From assembly GCF_963675165.1 (NCBI RefSeq), contig NC_087384.1, positions 6,559,182 to 6,623,181 on the forward strand: a stretch of 64,000 nucleotides of DNA. The letters are read 5' to 3'. The notes below the pieces were generated by a model that worked only from the letters and a program-made list of their open reading frames with translations, had not been told where the DNA came from and did not search any database. The DNA is from Halichondria panicea (lineage: Eukaryota > Porifera > Demospongiae > Suberitida > Halichondriidae). Both the position numbers and the translations under genes were made by a program. This document shows positions 12,501 through 24,200 of the stretch, one piece after another; position 1 is the stretch's first letter, and each line of letters opens with the position of its first letter.

Positions 12501-13378
12501 TGCTGCTTACTTCACGGTAGAAGATTTGGCCTCTACTTGTAATATCGGTATCACTCCAAAAGAGCAAAATAAGTGGCACAGTGTTGTTAATTGGTAGAGG
12601 TTGTTGAGAATATTCTATATATGCAGACCGAAACGATAAAAGTCCATGGGTGACCACCTATTGTAAAAAATTAAGCTTGAAGAACCTAAAGCTACTTCAA
12701 ACTCCACATGCAGTAGAAGTTAGTTGTACATTGTTTAATTAAATATTCACTTACGAAAATAGTAGATTCTTCAGATCCAAAAAATGGGAAGTTTTGAGTT
12801 AGATTTATTGGACCAGAAGAAGTATCAAGCATAGAGGGTACTCGGAGATCACCAACACTCTCTCCATAAGGTAGCAAGCTGACTGGGGCTGGACAGAACA
12901 TGCATTGGACGTTTATGCACATGGTGGAATTCCCATTTAAAGAACAATTTGAACTGTTTTCAATATCACAGCTAGTTAGGTTAGCCTCGTGCCCTGAGCA
13001 TTGAAACTTGAATCGATGTTCAGGGCAAAGACTTCCCGCCTCTGCATGTCCTACTCCACAACCATTCTGCCGACAAGCCACTGCAGCTGTTTGGTTAATG
13101 GAATCTCCATCCTCATCATCGCAGACTCCATTCCATCTCCCGGCAACACACACCTCCATAGTACCCTGGTAGGCACCTACCACATTTACTAGTCTGATCT
13201 CACCATGGCTACAAGATCTGTTAGGGATAATTAAATATATTGTAATACCCAAAAAGAGTATAGACAATTAATGTGTAACTACATTTCAGTATCTAAATGT
13301 TACTTACTTAATTTGACGAATAATAAAGAGCAAGGTTAAAGCTAATGTAATGCAGTAAAATAGCACACTTTTAGCCAT
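9578..13378 (-). pseudogene. R2: class A receptor (SRCR-NIDO-3 FN3-TM-tail), disrupted by a transposon
   Basis: Exons: signal peptide about 13306-13378 (MAKSVLFYCITLALTLLF), one exon for SRCR plus NIDO N-part 12755-13218, NIDO C-part about 12166-12658, FN3 about 11792-12101, a second FN3 split between about 11515-11730 and 10843-10903, third FN3 about 10467-10754, TM about 10258-10416, tail 9578-10114. The NIDO domain shows FPFFGSEES, LFWSDTDI, TWNQVP, VVLMTDGQ, IGFNAGDG and SNVGRPGLFVYQVD. A 602-bp inverted-repeat element sits inside the middle FN3 exon and would add stops, so I call it a pseudogene unless the element is spliced out. All other exons are open, so the damage is recent. Confidence 0.82.
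10904..11505. mobile_element. Non-autonomous inverted-repeat transposon inside the R2 FN3 exon
   Basis: Terminal inverted repeats of about 66 bp (about 10906-10971 and 11440-11505, only a few mismatches) begin TAGCCTCGATT. A second, inner inverted repeat (TCTATTGCGTT near 11117 against AACGCAATAGA near 11346) makes a long nested palindrome. The flanks carry a 9-bp direct repeat, GTAGCTGAG, at 10895-10903 and 11506-11514; uninterrupted paralogues have one copy. Long TIRs with a 9-bp duplication fit the Mutator-like superfamily. No transposase ORF is present. Confidence 0.88.
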
Positions 13379-13648
13379 TGCTGTGTTACTCTCTGTAAGT
13401 ATAGTATAGTACTTAGCTAGCTAGAACTACCAGGAAACAGAGATTACTACTCTTGGCTACACACAGCCTCAGGTTTATACTCAAGCCAGCTAGCTACAAC
13501 TGTGTTCAGAGCATGAATCTCATTAGTGGACATTCCCTGCTGTAACATAAGGTGGGTGGGGCTGACTACTGCATAGCAGTAGACCAATAATTAAAAACGT
13601 ATACACAAAACACTCAGGCATATATACAGCCAGTAAGTAAGTCATAGT
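13379..13648 (-). promoter_or_regulatory. R2 promoter region with TATA-like box
   Basis: On the minus strand TATAAAC (13473-13479) lies about 95 bp before the R2 start, at the same place as in R8 (36570-36576) and R10 (43684-43690). Further up are the shared AGAGCATGAATCTCATTAG-like stretch (about 13507-13525, plus spelling) and the GGTGGGTGGGGCTGAC box (about 13551-13566). Conservation among three genes supports core-promoter function. Confidence 0.55.
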
Positions 13649-16600
13649 TCAGTTTTCATTTACGGGCGGTTGAATAGTTTCGTAAGTGTTGTCGTCCTCC
13701 CTCTGGAAGCTCAGTTGGTATGCCCCTTCCTGAGATGTCCCACCCCCTCCAAATGACAGCAACTCGTACTGATTGTCCTCATCGTTATTCCTGATGGGCT
13801 CGTACTGTCCCTCTGAATTATTAGCCACGTCTGTCCCAGCGTCTCTTGTTGCAAAGGCCAGGTCTTGGTAGGCTGAGACTTCTTGTTTTTTGTAAGTCTT
13901 GGGGGGGATCAATGGTTGGTAGATCTTCTCACTATTTTGCTGCCCAGGTTGAGTGATGGGTGGAGTAGCTATCGGCATCATTGGCTTCTTCTCTCTCTGT
14001 TTTTTGTTTGCTGAATTCTCATATCGTATATCCACCTCTTCTTTGTACTGCACATGTCTGTGTGATGTGTTGTTGCTTTGTGGACTGCCTTTCTCTTTGA
14101 GCTCTATATCTTCAGGAACATCGTACACAGGATCTACAGTGCTGCAGCAAGTACATTAAGACAGGCAATCATTCATGATGTTATGGATACCACTATAGCT
14201 ATGGAAATACCTACATGCAAACAGTTTGAAAGAGTTGCCTTTCAGTACTAGGACTATAATTATCAGTAGAGTACCTTTGTTGACCTTGAAGAGTCACTTG
14301 TTTGCTTGTTCTCCTCTTGTAACAACAACAACAGGTTATGCATGTTATCACAAGAGCCAGGACTACCAGAAATGCTGATAGTGCTCCAGCCGACAAAGCA
14401 ATTACAAAGTTGATTTGACTGCTGGAAACTTGGAGATCAGCTAGATCTATATAGCATTATAGATATTATCAGGAGCCCATAAATAAGAGAAGGAGCGGCT
14501 GACTACGGGGATCACGTTACGTAAGTGGTTATGACCGCATTTCCATATATGCAGAGTCACTTAAGTGGTTGAATCCCTACACGTGTTATACACAATACAG
14601 GGCTGCGGTTTGCAAGAACTTAGTCGCTTCCAAACAAGGAAGTGCAGTTTCACCGGCAATTACGAGACGTGATCCCCGAGTATACGTTGAAGTTAGCCGC
14701 TCCTTCTCTTATTTATGGGCTCCTGATATTATTTTGGCTACCATTACACCAATACAATCTTTCCATCCAGATCCTACAAATTCTACACACCCTATTAAGC
14801 ACCTGTTCTTGCATCAGAGCATGCGCTTCTTCCTTCACCAGCTTGATTAGTAGCTGAGATACAACACGTGTAGTTAGTGAATGGTTGGAGGTTGCTCACA
14901 TCCACACTACTGTTCAAGGTTGTGCTGAGCCAGACATTGTTGAGGTTCTGTAAGCATCTTATCTGGTAGTACAGTAGTGTTCCATCTATATGCAATGGTC
15001 TTGACCATTCCAGTTTAAAGGATATGCTTGTTATTTCATTGATACCAACATCAACTGGCCTTGTTGGTGGTACTGTAAGGATCGAGACACATCAAGAGTA
15101 AGTACATTTTAACACACACTGAGTCAGTCACCTGGTAATAATAAAGTAGAGATATTCAGTTCTTCTGAGCAGTTACTTTCCTGGTTTAAGTTAACTGCTG
15201 TCACACAACATCCATACTCTGTGTATGGTGTCATCCCGGTGACTGTAGCTGTGGTACTTGATGTAGTTACAGTGTGCACAGCTGGTAGATGAGAGCAATA
15301 GGGACAGCTGGTGTGATAGCAGTACACATTGAAATGATTCACTTCATCATCGTGTGTATTTGTCCAACGTAGCTGAAGTGACATCTGAAATACTTGGGTG
15401 ACTATCAGCTGTGTGGGACTGCTAGCAGGTGCCCCTATTTCATCACCTGTGTAATATACGGTTATGCATGAGATGCATATATACACATAATATATTTACC
15501 ATCTACTTGATACACAAACAGCCCAGGTCTTCCCACATTTGACAAACTCTCCATGTGCAGTGTAGCACCAGTCAGTCCACCAGGTACAGTGAATGATCTG
15601 TTCCCATCTCCTGCATTGAACCCGATCTGTGCGCCTGGCCCCCATTGGATATCTTCGTATAAAAAGCAAGCAAAAGAATCCTGTCCATTCGTCATCAGAA
15701 CTACTTGAAATGTATTCTGTTGATGCATACCACTAGAGCAAGGGTACAGATAAACTTGATGCCATGTAGCGATAAATATGGATGTTGGGAAGAACCTAGT
15801 TTCTCTGTATACGTAGTCGTTCACCAGTAGGCTCGCTTGGTAGGATCCGGACCCATTTACTGCTCTATAGTAAATTTCACCACTACCGTTGCAACTTATA
15901 TGGATATCTCTCAAGAAAGGTATAATCAGTGGTGTCACATCAGTAAATGGTAGGGGTCTTGGACTATAGTATATGTATCCTTCATGAAAAGACAAAACTC
16001 CGTTCGTGTTTACCTATATATTATAAAAGTTCAATTAACAATGAGTTAACATTTTGGGAACTTACAAATAGCTTGCTCTGATTTTCTCCAAAGAATGGAA
16101 ACGGTTGTATCACAACTGCCTCAGACGAACCATCATCTAGCATAGGCACTTGCTGATCATAATCCGGACTTCCATAAGCCAATAAATCTGTTAAACAGAT
16201 ACACAATTATTAAGATATTAGGGATCAACTGAAATAGTTTTAATTTGTATACCTAATTGTGCCTGACATGAAGTGCACAGAGTGACAATGCACATATCTT
16301 CTCCTGTTGAGCAGTCAGCACCATCCAAAATAGAACAACCAGTTAAATTTGACTCTCCTCCTCTGCATTGAAACTTGAGTGTACTGTTGTGACATTGTCT
16401 TTGATTGTCTACGTATCCTAATATAAGTATACACTATAGTTATCATTTGCAACCAGCTTCTTAGCAAGAAATAGTTTTAGTTGTTTGCTTTACTCACCAT
16501 GTCCACAGCCCAGCTGTTTGCACACTATTGCAGCTGCTTGGTTCATAGCGGATATGTCAGCACAGACTCCACTCCATCTCCCAGCAACACACACCTCGGG

Positions 16601-16840
16601 AGTTCCATTGAAAGCACCTGTAACTTCCACCAATCGGATCTCTCCGTGGCTGCAGGACCTACATAACGTTTTAGTAAGCTTAAGATACTATGATGTAGAC
16701 TCTAAACATAGTCTATGTAGCTATATGGTAATTTGGTACACATTGTAGCATGTATGATCAACTTACTTCACTGGACCACAAACAAATAAGAGGAATGTTG
16801 TAATTGTGAGGATGAAGCAGAGCAGCAGACTTTTAGCCAT
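13649..16840 (-). CDS. R3: class A receptor, SRCR (two exons)-NIDO-2 FN3-TM-tail
   Basis: Exons: signal peptide about 16766-16840 (MAKSLLLCFILTITTFLLF; an in-frame ATG two codons upstream, at 16846, is possible), SRCR about 16497-16658 and 16250-16424, NIDO about 16067-16188 and 15500-16016, FN3 about 15132-15447 and 14810-15075, TM about 14276-14440, tail 13649-14143. The SRCR is split by an intron after CKQLGCGH, unlike R2, R8 and R10. The tail lacks part of the membrane-proximal segment but keeps YDVP, YQPL, YQDL, YEPI and YETI; one YEPL is YELL and the last YQPL is reduced to YQL. The FN3-TM intron carries an inverted-repeat element. All exons are open. Confidence 0.84.
14462..14734. mobile_element. 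Palindromic MITE in the R3 FN3-TM intron (copy 1)
   Basis: The ends are long inverted repeats: AGGAGCCCATAAATAAGAGA near 14471 and its complement near 14704-14723, continuing through GGAGCGGCT and GGGGATCACGT. There is no ORF of its own. Copies occupy the same intron position in R10, R11 and R13, while R9 has the empty site (about 37575-37592). One insertion in an ancestor, followed by duplication, explains the pattern. Confidence 0.85.
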
Positions 16841-16846
16841 AGGCAT

Positions 16847-17189
16847 ACTGATAGTGGTGGCCTTCTTTGTGTAGAGTTCAGATCTAAATTTGTAATTTGA
16901 ACGGGAAGTGACCTTTTTAAAAGGCTTTTATTACTATCTATGGTTTTATGTGGCTATGCATGTGACTGTAGTGGTAGACATGTAATTCCAGTACCTCCCT
17001 ATTTAGCATAGTGATAATTATTCATAGCTTAATTGTACTGTGGTTTTGCTAGGGACAACTGTTGTGCAAACACAGCACTGCACTGTCCTCAGGCTATATA
17101 GACCTCAGTACTAGTATACCTTTCAGTTTGCTAAGATTACAACGACTTAGTAGATTTACAGCTGCGATAGGCCCTAGCTTGCCTAGACT
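16847..17189 (-). promoter_or_regulatory. R3 upstream region
   Basis: This is nearly identical to the regions upstream of R11 (47535-47960) and R13 (55275-55625). An AATAAAAG stretch on the minus strand (16925-16932) sits about 85 bp before the start and could serve as a weak TATA element. No gene was found. Confidence 0.4.
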
Positions 17190-17495
17190 GAGACTGATCA
17201 TTGTATTGTGCATGTGTACATAATATCGTAAAAACATCAAACATAATTAATATAGTTTCGTCTCATCTTGAAGCCCCTCTTTAAGATACACCATGCACCA
17301 CCTCCAAATGACAGTGGCTCGTATACTGCCCTTTCTGACAGTTTCTGCACTGATCCTTGAAGTTTCTTTTGGTAACGTACTTCTAGCTCTATAGGGTGGT
17401 GATCTAGTTACTTGCAGGGGATAGAGAATATTTTGGACATAGCCCCAGGATTTATAGCATAAGTCAGATACACCCACTAATCAATAAAGCACATA
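17190..17495 (-). pseudogene. Shared upstream block with tail-exon scrap (copy 2)
   Basis: A minus-strand piece near 17255-17350 resembles the YEPLSFGGG portion of the tail and then diverges. The block ends with the ACACCCACTAATCAATAAA stretch at about 17471-17489. It sits about 400-650 bp upstream of R3. Confidence 0.6.
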
Positions 17496-17725
17496 ATTAT
17501 AATACAGACAGTCACATTATAAAAGTTCACTGACATCATGGCAGTTTGTGATCTTATTGGTTTACAGTTGTGGCAATCAAAATACAGCAAACCAACGCAT
17601 GTGGAACAATAAAAGAGTGTACAAAAAAAACACCACTCAAGCATATGCAACACACACACACAGAAAAAATATTCATATAGTAATAATAATTATTATTATA
17701 GCCAACAAAAGTCATAGTTCATTTC

Positions 17726-20641
17726 TCATGTACGAGTGGTGGTGGTTTGAATAGTTTCGTAAGTGTTGTCGTCCTCCCTCTGGAAGCTCAGTGGTTGGTA
17801 CGCCCCCTCCTGAGATGCCCCACCCCCTCCAAACGACAGGGGCTCGTACTGATCGTCCTCATCATTCTTCTTGATTGGCTCGTACTGTCCCTCTGAATTA
17901 TTAGCCATGTCTGTTCCAGCGTCTCTTGTCTCAAAGGCCAGGTCTTGGTAGGCTGAGACTTCTTGTTCTTTGTAAGTCTTGGGAGGGATCAATGGCTGGT
18001 AGATCTTCTCACTGCTTTGCTGGCCAGGTTGAGTGATGGATGGACTAGCTATCAGCATCATTGGCTTCTTCTCTCTCTGTTTTTTGTTCGTTGCAGTCCC
18101 TCCACTCGAAGCAAGCACTGGTTTCTCATATCTTAGCTCCACCTCTTCTTTGTACACGTGTCTGCGTGATGTATCGTTGTTTTGTCGACCACTTCTCAAT
18201 GTACTACTGCCTTTCTCTTTGAGCTCTATATCTTCAGGAACATCGTACACAGGATCTGCAGTGCTGCAGTGAGTACAAGCAATTACAATGTTATGCATGG
18301 ATACCATGCACTAGCTATGGAAATGAAAACGGTTACCTTTCAGTAATATATAGGACTGCATGTATACAAAATCAACAAATCACAAACGAAAATAATGGTG
18401 GAACACTGTGTTTGTAAGCGGGTATTACCTTTGTTGACCTTGAAGAGTCACTTGTTTGCTCGTTCTCCTCTTGTAACAACAACAACAGGAAATGCATGTT
18501 ATCACAATACACAGAAGTAACAACACTGCTAGCAGTGCTCCAGCAGACACAGCTGTCACGAGGTTACTGCCAGTTTGTGCTGGTGGTTGTCCTGTAGTGA
18601 ACAATATAATGCATTGACATAATTATATCATACCAGTATATACCTATGGCTGTCATGACAATGATGCATCGATGTAGTCCAACGCCCACTGAATTCCTTG
18701 CTGAAACACAGCAAGTGTAGTTGGTGTTGGCAATAAGACCATACACAGTCACAGAGGTAGTGTATGCTTGTTGTATCTCTGCATCGTGGTGTGCTGATGT
18801 ACAGTTGATACTGTAGAACAAGATAGCTTGTCCATATCTCTCAGCTGGCTCTGTCCAAGTCAGTGTGATACCGTTAGCATAATAGACCAAAACTATGGCA
18901 ACTAATTCTTGCGGTTCAGTAGGAGAACCTGTATAGAAAGATAAATTAGCTTGTTCACACTGTGTCAACATACCTCGCTCTGTCCTTGCATCCACACAAG
19001 TGTCATTTCCTTTGCCAACTTGATTAGTGGCAGAGATGCAGCAAGTGTAGTTGGTCAATTCTCGGAGGTTGCTCACAGTATCTAGTCCATCAGCAGTGGT
19101 ATTCAAGCTCATAATAGTTCCATCAGCTAATTGCAGGCATGTTGTGGTGTAGTAGGAGATGATGCCATTGATAGGTTGTGGTCGAGACCACTCCAGTTGG
19201 ATGGACTTATATGTGATGCCAGTGATGTTGACAGCTAGAGGGGTAGTAGGGAGATCTGAGATTAATGTATTGGAACGGATTATGTGGTTATACACAAGGC
19301 AACAAGGCATATACCTGGAGCAGTAGTGACATTCAGACAATTTGGGATACTATTAAGAAAGTAGACATTCATTGTGACACAGCATTCGTATCTCGTGAAC
19401 ACACTCAGTCCAGTAATGTTAACAGCTGTTTCTGTGATGCTGTGCGTATATGCACCCTGTGTCCCACACACCACATAATAAGTATCGAACTCCCCATAGA
19501 CTTGCTCTGGCTCCATCCACTCAATCAGCAGTGTCGTTTGTGACGGCTGGACTGTCAAATTTCGTGGAGGGGTGGGGATAGCTGTATAAAAATGAAAATT
19601 TGATTGCATATACATGACGTTATAATACACTCACGTCCCTCCACACAGTTTTGAGGACCTTGTCCAGCATTGTTGTTGCCCGAAACACAGCAAGAAAAGG
19701 TGCACGAATCGAAAATACCATACTTAGAAGTGTATTGTATTGTTGCATTTAAAGAGTGAACTATTATTTCCGTGAGGTAGAAAAAGCAATGATCATAACA
19801 GACAATTCTGTATCTATCCACATCAGTGCAGTTGCTCATGTCTGGAGGTGACCAGGTCACTTGAATGGAGTACGGATTAAGATTAACGCCAGTGATCTCC
19901 ACATTTGTTGGGATGTTTGGAACTAATGGAAAAGGAACATGATAAGATTTGGGTTCATGATGTATTTTAACACACGACTTACTTGAATAACAAGACACTC
20001 CGGCCCCCACGAAAGTATCACAGTTACTTGACGGGTAGATCACAGAACAGTTGCTCAGTGTAGCTTCATCTCCAGTGCAGTTGACTTCATTGACATCCCA
20101 TGGAATATAGCGCTGATAGCTCTGACCTGTTACTAAGCTTCCTGTGTAATGCAAGTGCAAGATATAAAATCTATATGTAATAATCGTGTACACCAGAATT
20201 CAATGCTCATAAATCTATAGCAATGGACGTATCAATTCAACCATAATTATGATTGTCATACCAACACACCTCCTTGCTGACAAAACCCCAGCTCTCGACA
20301 CACCACTCGAGTCTCTTCAATCTCCCAGTTGTCTTGACATGGAGTGTACCAGCGTCTATTCACACAAATGTCCACTCTCCCCTCTCTGGAGCTGGGTCCA
20401 TCTGCTAACCTAACTTCTCCTTCTCTTCCAAAGCAATAGTATCCCCTGTGATGATGCAGATATGCAAAGCTGACGTAAACTACATAAGGAGGAGGATCGA
20501 TCATATATTATTTGCTCACTATAGATCTAGCTATTGATAGCCTATGATTCTAGCGTACCTCACTACTGGACAGCAAGCAAATTGTATGACTATGAGGAAG
20601 GTAGTAACTGTAATACAGCAAGGCAGTATCCTCCCAGCCAT
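17726..20641 (-). CDS. R4: class B receptor, SRCR + 4 FN3 + TM + multi-YxxL tail
   Basis: Exons: signal peptide about 20561-20641 (MAGRILPCCITVTTFLIV), SRCR about 20269-20462 and 19983-20141, FN3 about 19636-19924, 19314-19581, 18975-19257 and 18645-18928, TM about 18430-18592, tail 17726-18265. The SRCR shows GEVRLADGPSSREG, CRELGFCQQGG and CTGDEATLSNC. The tail has YDVP and six YxxL/I sites, with YEPI-x8-YEPL at ITAM spacing, and ends TTTRT. No frameshift or stop was seen. The distal FN3 differs strongly from R1 and R12, while the membrane-proximal FN3 and tail are nearly the same. Confidence 0.86.
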
Positions 20642-20873
20642 GGTTGTTGGCTTTGTGCAAGATGTATAACTAGACTATATAATGGGATTATGACTAGCTA
20701 ATGATATAACTCTTTGAATGCAACCACTTTATATAGGCCAAAGTACCACAACAAAATGAATATCGTTAACATCATACCGCTTGTAACTTACATAACCACA
20801 ATAATGAATATCATTAACAGTACATACAATACACCCACTATCATATATATCACACTACATTGTACACTACTGA
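20642..20873 (-). promoter_or_regulatory. R4 promoter region with TATATAAAG
   Basis: On the minus strand TATATAAAG (20727-20735) lies 86 bp upstream of the start, followed by GTGGTTGCA. The same pair occurs upstream of R12 (51555-51563) and, as TATAAAG, of R14 (59213-59219). R5 keeps the GTGGTTGCA part but has lost the TATA. Confidence 0.6.
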
Positions 20874-20916
20874 GTCTCCATGCAATGTCAATGACTCATT
20901 GACATTGCATGGAGAC
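20874..20916. repeat. Perfect 21-bp inverted repeat with 1-bp spacer
   Basis: Arms 20874-20894 and 20896-20916 are exact reverse complements around base 20895. The arm sequence is the end of a type-2 tail exon (compare 51672 and 59330), so a tail end has been copied back on itself. It lies between R4 and the type-2 tail relic. Confidence 0.9.
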
Positions 20917-20924
20917 ACAGATTG

Positions 20925-21062
20925 ACTGGTAAGTGTTCTCCTTTTGCTTCCTCACCAATGCTTGATAGTGGCATTACTGCACTGCTCGTTAAAGTCTGTC
21001 CAAGACTAATACATATAGATTTAGATATCGGCTGATAATCGCTGGGCTCTTCACGCTTCATC
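20925..21062 (-). pseudogene. Type-2 tail-exon relic, C-terminal part
   Basis: Minus-strand sequence matches the C-terminal part of the R15 tail (KREEPSDYQPIS and HYQALVRKQ-like blocks) with internal losses. It lies 3' of the R5 type-1 tail, while the N-terminal start of the same tail type survives at 22340-22423 on the other side. A shred of SRCR exon (GAAACTTGAATC on the plus strand, about 21085-21128) follows, as also at 51872-51925. Confidence 0.75.
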
Positions 21063-21256
21063 ACTACACTAAAATAATGTCCTGAAACTTGAATCAGTGT
21101 TCAGAATAGAGAGGCTTCATATCCTACTCATATTAATACAGCAATCAGAAATATGGCATGTTTACATGTACATTGACTAAAAAAACATTGTACATTGAGT
21201 AAAAAATAGACATAACAAAGCATGACAGGAAGCAATACATATAACAATCATTCAGT
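21063..21256. other. R5 3' flank with SRCR shred
   Basis: This contains a fragment of a class A SRCR exon (about 21085-21128), then sequence shared with the flanks at 5680-5780 and 32040-32160 (GGCATGTTTACAT-like and GAGTAAAAAA stretches). No gene. Confidence 0.5.
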
Positions 21257-24200
21257 TTATGTACGAATGGTGGTTTGAATAGTTTCGTAAGTGTTGTCGT
21301 CCTCCGTCTGGAAGCTCAGTGGTTGGTACGCCCCCTCTTGAGATGTTCCACCCCCTCCAAACGACAGGGGCTCGTACTGATTGTCCTCATCATTCTTCCT
21401 GATGGGCTCGTACTGTCCCTCTGAATTATTAGCCACGTCTGTCCCAGCGTCTCTTGTCTCAAAGGCCAGATCTTGATAGGCTGAGACTTCTTGTTCTTTG
21501 TAGGTCTTGGGGGGGATCAATGGCTGGTAGATCTTCTCACTGCTTTGCTGGCCAGGTTGAGTGATGGGTGGACTAGCTATTGGCTTTTGTTTTTTGTTTG
21601 TTGCTGACCCTCCACTCGAAGCAAGCACTGGTTTCTTATATCTTATCTCCACCTCTTCTTTGTACTGCACGTGTCTGTGTGATGTTGTGTCGTTGTTTTG
21701 TGGACCACTTTTCAATGTACTATCTTTCTCTTGGAGCTCTATATCTTCAGGAACTTCGTACACTGGATCTGCAGTGCTGCAGTGAGTACATTCAGACAGG
21801 CCATCAATGGATACCACTTATGGAAATATCCACAGTCACTGAAACAGTTTGAAAAGGTTAATTTTCAGTACTAGGACTGTATACCCCTTTACTGGTCAAA
21901 TTGTTGTAAATTTTACAACAACAATCTGGGAGGGAGCGTGCTATCAACTTGTGAATGTTGCATGATATTGGATTCTGTGGCAGATTGGATAGTATCATGA
22001 ATGCGATTATCCTTTGAAGTTCTGCTGAGCTGTTCAATTAGGACACTTAAAAAAAAAAGTTTAAAACAAGCTATACAGCATGTAGGACTGAGTAGTATCC
22101 ATTGGTAGACCCTCTGGACTATCTTGGTAGCCATAGAATATTTTCGAAGAGGAAGCAGCAAGCCATTTGTGTACACAGGCACTTCACAAGTGGACACAAG
22201 CTCTACAATAGTCTACATGCTTGCTAAGCAGCTTAGTTGACCAGAGTGCAGCTTTTAAAGGCCACACATACTTCCATCGAGGCAGCAGCAAGGCATAAAA
22301 TCGATGGTTAGTTTGTACACAGCCATTGACCCACGCCCATCTCTACAAGCCATTGTGAGGAGATTTGCTCCTGGCAGTGTGTTGATGCTCGTTTTTAGTA
22401 TGAGAGTGATTCCTGCCGCTATGAAAATAGCAAAATGATAATGGATAGTTATTGGAAAGCACTATAGGGCTGTATACACAAGACAATGTTTCACACTGAT
22501 AGCCAATTAATATACTGCAGTGGGTATTACCTTTGAGAACTTTTAAGAGTCACTTGTTTGTTCATTTTCCTCGTGTAACAACAGCAACAGGTTATGCATG
22601 TTATCACAATTCCCAGAAGTAGCAACACTGCTACTAGTGTTCCAGCAGATACAATTGTCACCAGGTTGCCTTGGCTGTTGTCAGATGGTGGTTGTTGTTC
22701 TGTAGTAAATAATCATATAAATAGCTACTACAATGCATTTTATATCGTACCAGTGTTTATAGTTGTCATGACAACGATACATCGATGTAGTCCAACGCCC
22801 ACGGAATTCTCTGCTGAAACACAGCAAGTGTAGTTGGTGTTGGCAATAAGACCAGACACATTCACAGAGGTATTGTATGCTCGTTGTATCTCTGCATTGT
22901 GGTGTGCTGATGTACAGTTAATACTGTAGAACAGGATAGCTTGTCCATAGCTTTTAGCTGGCTCTGTCCAAGTCAGCGTGATGCCGTTAGTGTAGGCCGA
23001 AACTGTAGCAACTTCTTGTGGTTCAGTAGGAGGACCTGCATGTATAGAAAGATCACAATAGCTTGTTCATACTGTGTCAACATGCCTCGCTTTGTCCTTG
23101 CATCCACACAAGTGTCATTTCCTTCGCCAACTTGATTAGTAGCAGAGATGCAGCAAGTGTAGTTGGTCAGAGGTTGGAGGTTGCTCACAGTCTCTAGTCC
23201 ATCAGCAGTGGTATTCAAGCTCACAATAGTTCCATTAGCTTGCAGGCATGTTATGGTGTAGTGTGAGATGATGCCATTGATGGGTTGTGGTCTGGACCAC
23301 TCCAGTTGGATGGACTTAAACGTGAGCTCAGTGATGTTGACAGCCAATGGGACAGTTGGGATATCTGAATGTATATAATTATGTACCAGCAAGTATATAA
23401 TAGTAATAGCACACAACATAGTTATACCTGGAGCGGTGGTGGCGTTAGCACAATTTGGGGTACTGCGAACGATAGAATAGTAAACATTCATTGTGACACA
23501 GCATTCGTATCTCGTGAACACACTCAGTCCAGTAATGTTAATAGCTGTTTCTGTGATGCTGTGCGTATATGCACCCTGTGTCCCACACACCACATAATAA
23601 GCATCGAACTCCCCATAGACTTGCTCTGGCTCCATCCACTCAATTAGCAGTGACGTTTGTGATGGCTGGACTGTCACGTTTCTTGGAGGGGCGGGGATAG
23701 CTGTACATTAAATAATAACAGGAATGTCACAATAATTACAAGCACTCACGTCCATACACACAGTTTTGAAGACCTTCTCCAGCATTGTTATTGCCTGATA
23801 CACAGCAATAGAAAGGGCACGATTCAAAGGAGTTATAACCATTGCGATCGTGGAACATCACATTCAATGAATAACGTGGAATCTCTTCCATTAAATAATA
23901 ATAACCGCAAAAAAAATAGTCATGGCACGTAATTCTGTACTCATTAACATCAGTGCAGTTGCTCATGTCTGGGGGTAACCAAGAAACTTGAATGGAGGAC
24001 GAGTTAATGCCAGTGATCTCCACATTTGTTGGCCTGTTAGGAGCTAGAAAACCTGGATTCATGGATGTATTCTAACACATGACTTACTTGAATAACAAGA
24101 CACTCCGGCCCCAACGCCGCTGCCACAGTTACTTGTCACAGAACACCCCCTCAGTGTAGCTTCATCTCCAGTGCAGTTGACTTTATTGATACCTCCTGGA

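Noticed and set aside
14569-14857. Plus-strand ORFs of 93 and 71 codons repeated in R3, R11 and R13
   Set aside because: They lie in the MITE and the antisense of the FN3 exon. Conservation follows the element and exon, with no sign of coding selection.
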